A stretch of 64,000 nucleotides of DNA from Schistosoma mansoni (lineage: Eukaryota > Platyhelminthes > Trematoda > Strigeidida > Schistosomatidae). The translations under genes and the position numbers were made by a program. The notes beneath the pieces are model-generated. The model saw only the letters and a list, made by a program, of their open reading frames with translations. It did not search any database and was not told where the DNA came from. The stretch's first letter is position 1. Every line of letters begins with the position of its first letter. The stretch is from assembly GCF_000237925.1 (NCBI RefSeq), contig NC_031495.1, positions 32,836,706 through 32,900,705 on the forward strand. The letters run 5' to 3'. Positions 58,200-64,000 of this stretch are shown here, one piece after another.

Positions 58200-61100
58200 G
58201 GACTCAGGGACATTTTTTAGGCCCTAAAAACCATTTCTTTCGAATCATTTCCTCTCTCATCTGTGGTGCGATGTTACGGACATACTATTTCTTTCACCAG
58301 TAGCAAAGTTACTGTATTGTATCTTACCTTAGGTTTAGCATTCAGTACAGCATCTATCTGCTCCACCTGTCTCAATATCTGGTACACTAGCATTTCGGTA
58401 ACCGGAGATTATGCTTTCTCAACAAACTAGCCAGTCAATGTGAGTTGATCGAAGACGAACAGAGAATGTTTAAAACCATATTTGAAGCCTTAACGATACC
58501 GTTTATCTCACTGTCAGTACTTAAGCTGAGGTATGCCTTCCCATAGATGAACAAGGAAATTCGAGTTTCCGAGGTGTTAGAAAGATTTCCAGTACTCATT
58601 TTTAACAAAGAGTTATGCACCATTTAAGTGTGAGCACCAAAATATCCGGAATATATGTAAAACGCCCACAGCTAGGTCTTGCATTACTCATGAAAGAAAG
58701 TCAGAGCACAATGGTCATACCTAACCAAAGCGATTGTTTTTGTGCAATAAGAAAAGGACTAAATATAGGGATGGAGTTCATTGTCCCCTCTTGCATGAAA
58801 ATTCAGATACACTACGTTAATCAGGTATGGCTAAATCTGAGAGCTTAACAAACTGTCTCGAAGAGGTCTGCTTTGAGAGCATTTTCGCCAATCAATATCC
58901 ACATCAAGTTGAGTGTGGACATCCCAATCCACCTGTTATGGAAAGTCATGTAAAGCTGACACATTCAACCATTTGGAATTCCAGCGCCTGTTGTTGGTGG
59001 GATAACTTAGCTCAGTTTTACCACCAGAACTGAAAGCTATAACGGCATGATCGCTTTGCCCCAGAGGAGTCAGGATAGAGAAGTTATCGACTAGGAATTC
59101 TTCATTTGTAAATACCCAGTCTAAGCGCAACGGCGTCCAACTGTTTCTCAAACGAGTTGCCGACTTAACATTTTCGAATAACCCCTGATCCTCAAGGACG
59201 TTGAATAACCGAGCATCAGTAGAGTTTTCACCTCCAATATAGGTGTGTTACGCGAAACTGACTCTAGGAAAATTGAAGTCCCCTAGAATCAGGATATGAG
59301 TGAGTCCGAGACGCGCAGAGTGGGATAATCCTTCCAGAATACGATTGTCGTACTCCATGTCAGCAGTGGGCTTCCTGTAGATCACCCCAACTAGACACCT
59401 CGAGGTGTGAGTCAGTCTTACCGAGCACCATACTGATTCATCAAGATTGATAAACTCTTGGTTGTAAATTTGATGTGCCTCCAGGCATGATCGTATATAT
59501 AAGGCGACTCCACCCCCGATTCTTTTTTTCTGACGTTGCGAATCAAAGACATCCCGAGTATTGCTAGCTCCTGGTCCGTGCACTGAGAAGATATCCAAGT
59601 TTCAGATATTCCTATCACATGAGCATTATTAGCTTTGCTAAGTTTACATAATTCATCCATTTTATTTGATTAACTCGCGGCTTTCATGTGTAAGTAATTT
59701 ATGCTTCCAATTTGTAACGCGTGAGCTTCTTTCTGTCTGTCTGTATGAGCTTTATGTGAATGGACAGGTAGCCTACCTATACAATGTTTTCCACATTGAT
59801 AGCCCTTGTCCTTTACACGTTTTTTATGATTAAGACAGTCCACATGTGGAATGGTCAGCTCCAAATTGCCTTTGTGCTTGATCCTGGCGTCATGCCTGTG
59901 GATTCCAGTAGGCAACCGACGTCTGTTGGCACGAAATGCTTCCAGAGTTGCAGCTCCCACATGGGAGGATGGGACAGTTATCTCCATTAATCTGGGGTCT
60001 AGAATCGCCGTCCTTCTTGGTCGGTCTCCTCACATGTTGAGTCAGTATGTTTTTGAGCTTCAAGGATTGCTTGGTGAATTTTTATTCCCTAATGTCAGAG
60101 TTCGTTTGAGTAGGGTTCGTGTTTTCCTGTTCACCTTGCACAATGATATTTCTTGCGCGAAAAATCTTTTCGCGAGATTCCTTAGGGATGTCCTGGATGA
60201 GATTGCACTCAGAATATTGTATATCAGGCAGTATTCTTACGTTTTCATCGGATTTCAGTAATTGACTAGCTAGCAGGACATCCTCTACGTTGGTAGCATT
60301 CTTGAGAGTTACATGAAGTAGCCTCGTGTGATTTCGATGCTTAGAGTCCTTTCCCTGAGTGATCCATGTGACCGTCAAAGGCTCTATTTCAGGAAGTTCA
60401 AGCTTCTTGCTTAGTTCTCTCCGGAGCATATCGTCATATTTTGTCCTTCAAACCGAGGGGAAGGTCAGGGTTATCTTTAAGGTCCATGATTATGAGAGAA
60501 TCATCATGAACCGTCATTGTTTCCCCAGTTTTACCGGTGCGTCCAGGTTTAGCGCCTTGTTGTTTGGAGGTGGAAGCGCGTTTTTGATTCCTTGGCTCTT
60601 TGATGACAGGATGGACATTCTTGAGGTAAACTGTGCGGCCAAGTCACCAGTTGATTTCCGTGCAATACTTGGGATGTTCCGCTTAGATGGTGGTGCCTGG
60701 TCCTTTTTAACTCTGTTGACGTGGGTCAAATCACCTGCGGAGTTTTTGGGAACAACCGTTGCATTCAAGGATCCTGTTCTGGGGGGACCCAAGTTTGCTG
60801 AGGGAGTTTATTACCGTCGACTTTATGATGGGGCTGAGTTTCAGAATGTCATCGCTAGTGCCAATGCATGCTCTATCGACAGCAGAGCTGTCCCTCTTCC
60901 CGTTTTCATTGCGCGTCCTTGTTTGTCTACCCATTGTATGACTGTCTTTTTCAAAGTTTGCTGACAATTTATTCCGCAGACCTATCAATAGAACAGTGAT
61001 GTTACTCAGCAAAACTACAACATTCGTGTTGCGCATGACACATACCCACTTATGATCCGACTTACTGAGTTTCTTGTAAGCAGCTGCTGTGAGATATTTG

Positions 61101-61200
61101 CACACCTCATGGAACCAACATTTACTGTTGTCGCACTGCATGCCAGATGTAACAGCGAAACGGCATCCAGGTTGTTCGCATGAATTTTTCACGACTATAT
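58200..61200 (-). mobile_element. CR1-like LINE, decayed copy (ORF1 and ORF2 endonuclease)
   Basis: ORF1 from 61192 down: MKNSCEQPGCRFAVTSGMQC, FHEVCKYL and HKWVCVM, the same PHD-like module as the copy at 30.8 kb. Then come KSDENVRILPDIQYSE and related pieces to 60082. ORF2 endonuclease, 59660-58936: VIGISETWISS, GGGVALYIRS, LVGVIYRKPTA, ILILGDFNFPRVSF and SDHAVIAF. After 58900 only faint traces. Several stops and frame changes; the RT part is absent on this strand. Confidence 0.82.
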
Positions 61201-61554
61201 TGATGTAAACTGTTCTATAGATGCTAGCAAAAGCCTAAGATAGTTAAAAAAAGATACAGTACACTAAAAACGGGCAAAAATGGATAAAAACGGGTTCGGG
61301 TAAACTGAAACTAATCTTTACGTGGAAAACTGAAAAAAACCAAGAAAAACCACAATTAACTATTTATTTGGGTGAAGCTCAAATAAGGAATCTACCGAAC
61401 GTATAAATCAGAATAAATTTTTTAGGTCAGAAATGGTACTTTTGTTGCGTAAGAACACAGCAAAAGTTTGAGAAATGCAAACCACTTTAGGACTAAACTT
61501 CCCGTTCGAAACGCGCAGTCTCAGTCAAAGCCAGTGATGTTAGGGGACTTCAGC

Positions 61555-62500
61555 GAAGTATTTGGTAGGTTCTTTCACTCAGGGTTTATGGAAAAGCCAT
61601 TTAGTTTGGGGTAGCAGGTACTATGTAAGTGTGAATAACAAACTCTTTCATGGTCGAAGACAAACTGGTGGCAAACAGGGCGCCACCCGAAATAAACTGG
61701 CCAAACGTGGTTTGGCTCAAAGCACCATCTTACGTTCGTTATTATTTCTTCTTTATACTAACGGATTGTCAAGTCCGCTTAATTCGTTGACACCGTTGTT
61801 TGCGGACGGTTTCATTTTCAGGGAAACAATAGGTAATGAGGCTGACAAGCCTGGTCTCCAAGACAGTTTGGGAGAATTAGTTAAATATTCCCAGCGTTGG
61901 AGTTTGGAGATTAATTTTACGAAGAGTGAACTAGTGCACATTGGATGCATCACTAGTCACCACAGTACTTCCGGTGGTACAATGCTTCTACTGGTGTAGG
62001 GAAAAGGACCTACAAGCATAATTGTGGTATAACTTGCAAAAGAATAAGAATCCCGTGAAGCAGCTCCCAAAGATTTCCGAAATTTATGGCCACTTTGTCG
62101 AGCACCAAAATGCTTTGAAGAGGACGTGTTTGTGGTTTTATAATCACTTATGATTGACCTCATATAGAATAGCGCATCCAAGCAGCTAGTCTATTTCCTG
62201 AAAAGGATGCTTAAGCGTCCTGGTGTGTTCAGAGTGTGGGAACCACATTAACAACAGGTTTTTCCAAACTTTCCCACAGTGTAAAATAAAGACGTTTCAA
62301 ACCTTTCGCTCAGTCGTAGAACACTGGTTGACTTGATATTGGCATTTCTTATCTTAAGTGAAGATTTGAGTGTTAATATTTTGAATACTTTTGGTCCAAT
62401 CATAACCAGTCATTTATGATGTAACCATGAGAAGGTTCGAAATCCGCGGTCAGGTAAACTCAGGATGAGATTACGTTTTTCTCATCGAGTGGTCAATGTC
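61555..62500 (+). mobile_element. CR1-like LINE RT fragment, opposite strand
   Basis: FHGRRQ, then STILRSLLFLLYTNGLSSP, PLFADG (the catalytic FADD decayed to FADG), LQDSLGELVKYSQRWSLEIN and, near 62480, a trace of FSHRVVN. It lies 360 bp from the start of the minus-strand CR1 copy and is in opposite orientation, so it is a separate insertion or an inversion product. Confidence 0.75.
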
Positions 62501-62516
62501 AGTGTATATCAATAAC

Positions 62517-62705
62517 TTAGATAATCTATGCCGGACGATTGGAGGGCCTACTCGAGTTAGACGGAAACGGTGTGACAAACCAGCTTACTACGAAGTCACA
62601 CCTCGAGGTCAGCATCTATCTTGGATTACCCCTTCGACATATCGAAGTACTATGCCTGCTTTGAGGACCGTAAAACACTAAGGACGTTACCATGTAAATA
62701 TAGAG
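62517..62705 (+). repeat. Unclassified dispersed repeat, copy 2
   Basis: Partner of 57868-58060, same orientation. It directly follows the CR1 RT fragment. A 61-codon frame across it is probably not a gene. Confidence 0.6.
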
Positions 62706-63138
62706 GCAAGAATGAGTACAGAGAAGATTGCGACGATATGTCTAGGGCTCAGTGACATTTCAATGGCCCTACAATTGGAACACGCTACATGAACAAAGGT
62801 TATCAGTTCCGTAAGTAGACTTTTTCAAGGAGAAACTGCATCTCCACTGTAACACAACCTACGAGGAATAAAACTAGTCAAGAGACTTGATATCTTATTA
62901 CTAGAAACTGAAAGCGTTTGATATTCTTGCAACAGCCTCAATCACAAACGTATGTAACAAACAATTGAATAAGCCTTAAGTGTACATAAAATTGACAGGC
63001 AAAGTTTGATTTTACCTAGTCTAAATTATTCAATAATTTAAGCGATTTCGGATTTCCGCAAAAATTCAGTTGCTTGTTTGAATACATATTCGATGTTGTG
63101 AGGCGCTCAGTTGGTTGGTAATAGGCGTGTTTGGCTTC

Positions 63139-63908
63139 ATGGATTCCGAGCAGGAAATCAAGCTCTTCGGGAAGTGGAGTGCAGATGATCTGAATGTACA
63201 TGATCTCAGTTTAACTGTACGATACTTTTATGACAATGGTTCATGTCCTAGGACTACATTAATATCAAGCGAAAAGGAAACCCAATCGTCCCACATACTG
63301 CTGGTCGCTATCAAGTTAAGCGCTTTCGTAAAGCACTATGCCCTTTGGTAGAGCGCATGTGCTGTTCACTTATGATGCATGGTCGTAATAATGGAAAAAA
63401 GGTCAAGGCGATGAACATTCTAAAACATACATTCGAAATTATACACTTGCTCTCTGGTGAGGTAAGATTTATACGTGTTTAAGCGTCTATTATGATGAGT
63501 TTGTCTCGTTCGTATGATCCATACGATTTTAAGAAATTCCTGAAATCTCTAGACTTAGCCATGTTTATTTTAGAACCCAATCCATGTGCTTGTCAATGCC
63601 GTGCTTAACAGTGGTGCACGAGAAGATTCAACTCGTATTGGTCGTGGTGGTACTGTCCGACGTCAGGCAGTTGATGTCTCTCCTCTACGCAGAGTAAACC
63701 AGGCGATTTATCTTTTGTGTACTGGAGCTCGAGAAGCAGCCTTCAGAAATGTTAAGACCATATCAGAATGCTTAGCCGATGAACTTCTCAATGCCGCTAA
63801 AGTATGAATAATATTGATGTTTTCATGCATTATTTTTAGGGTAGTTCGAATTCCTATGCAATCAAAAAGAAGGACGAGTTGGAACGTGTTGCAAAATCTA
63901 ACCGGTAA
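63139..63908 (+). CDS. RPS5: 40S ribosomal protein S5 (uS7)
   Basis: Small-subunit ribosomal protein of the uS7 family, which binds the 3' major domain of 18S rRNA in the 40S head (family knowledge). Exons: 63139-63216, 63252-63461, 63574-63801, 63840-63908. They give 585 nt, or 194 residues plus stop, close to the animal norm of about 200. Recognised blocks are EIKLFGKWS near the N-terminus, [66 protein letters not shown] and the C-terminal [13 protein letters not shown]. Introns are 35, 112 and 38 bp, all GT-AG. The ATG chosen is the first in frame before the conserved block. An AATAAA lies 12 bp after the stop. The gene appears intact and is the right-hand host boundary of the mobile-element-rich region. 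Confidence 0.96.
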
Positions 63909-63920
63909 TATACATCTTTA

Positions 63921-63926
63921 AATAAA
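63921..63926 (+). terminator. Poly(A) signal for RPS5
   Basis: AATAAA lies 12 bp after the RPS5 stop codon. A very short 3' UTR is usual for ribosomal protein genes. Confidence 0.65.
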
Positions 63927-64000
63927 AGATTCGGACTTTTGTTTGTTTCTTTTACCATTCGTCAGTTTATTGGAATCCTTTGGGCTTATAGAGCGTGTTG

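Noticed and set aside
59851-60964. Plus-strand ORFs of 136 and 201 codons
   Set aside because: Both are antisense shadows of the minus-strand CR1 ORF1, which has recognisable motifs.

Overview
The window is AT-rich, intron-heavy metazoan DNA. It almost certainly comes from a blood fluke of the genus Schistosoma or a close relative. The evidence is: a class I histone deacetylase whose spliced length (517 residues) equals the known schistosome HDAC1; introns of only 32-38 bp beside introns of several kb; SR1-like (CR1 clade) and SR2-like (RTE clade) LINEs; and a tRNA-derived SINE carrying a hammerhead ribozyme, as in the Sm-alpha family. I cannot name the species.

Three host genes are clear. 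(1) A MAP4K3/5-type germinal-centre kinase lies on the minus strand from 35174 leftwards. Sixteen exons in perfect phase give 907 codons, ending inside the C-terminal CNH domain; the rest lies beyond the left edge. (2) HDAC1 is on the plus strand, 35367-43343, with seven exons and an intact catalytic centre. Its ATG is 192 bp from the kinase ATG, so the two share a divergent promoter that holds an E2F-like site. (3) Ribosomal protein S5 is on the plus strand, 63139-63908, with four exons, and looks complete. A fourth, unidentified gene end (three small phase-consistent exons, 52377-52801) lies next to a CACTA transposase remnant and may belong to that transposon.

Most of the remaining sequence is mobile-element debris. 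In the kinase introns: a SINE with a hammerhead (about 4.2 kb), a 523-bp retroposon copy (5.1-5.6 kb), an RTE 3' end (17.1 kb), two RTE copies that match over 2 kb (19.3 and 26.5 kb), and a nearly full-length CR1 LINE (30.6-34.8 kb). In the HDAC1 introns: two almost identical retroposon copies in inverted orientation, one nested in an older LINE. Between HDAC1 and RPS5 (43.7-63.1 kb) is a graveyard: a gypsy-type LTR fossil, CR1 and RTE fragments, and a CACTA-like DNA transposon end with 31-bp subterminal tandem repeats and a 190-bp terminal block that recurs inverted 4.6 kb upstream.

The most notable observations are: inverted retroposons that bracket HDAC1 exons 2-5 (possible back-splicing); two defective RTE copies that share the same lesions at a constant offset; a shared 3' tail linking a truncated RTE to the retroposon family; the intronic hammerhead; and the CACTA end architecture. 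No tRNA or rRNA genes, CRISPR arrays or bacterial features were seen.
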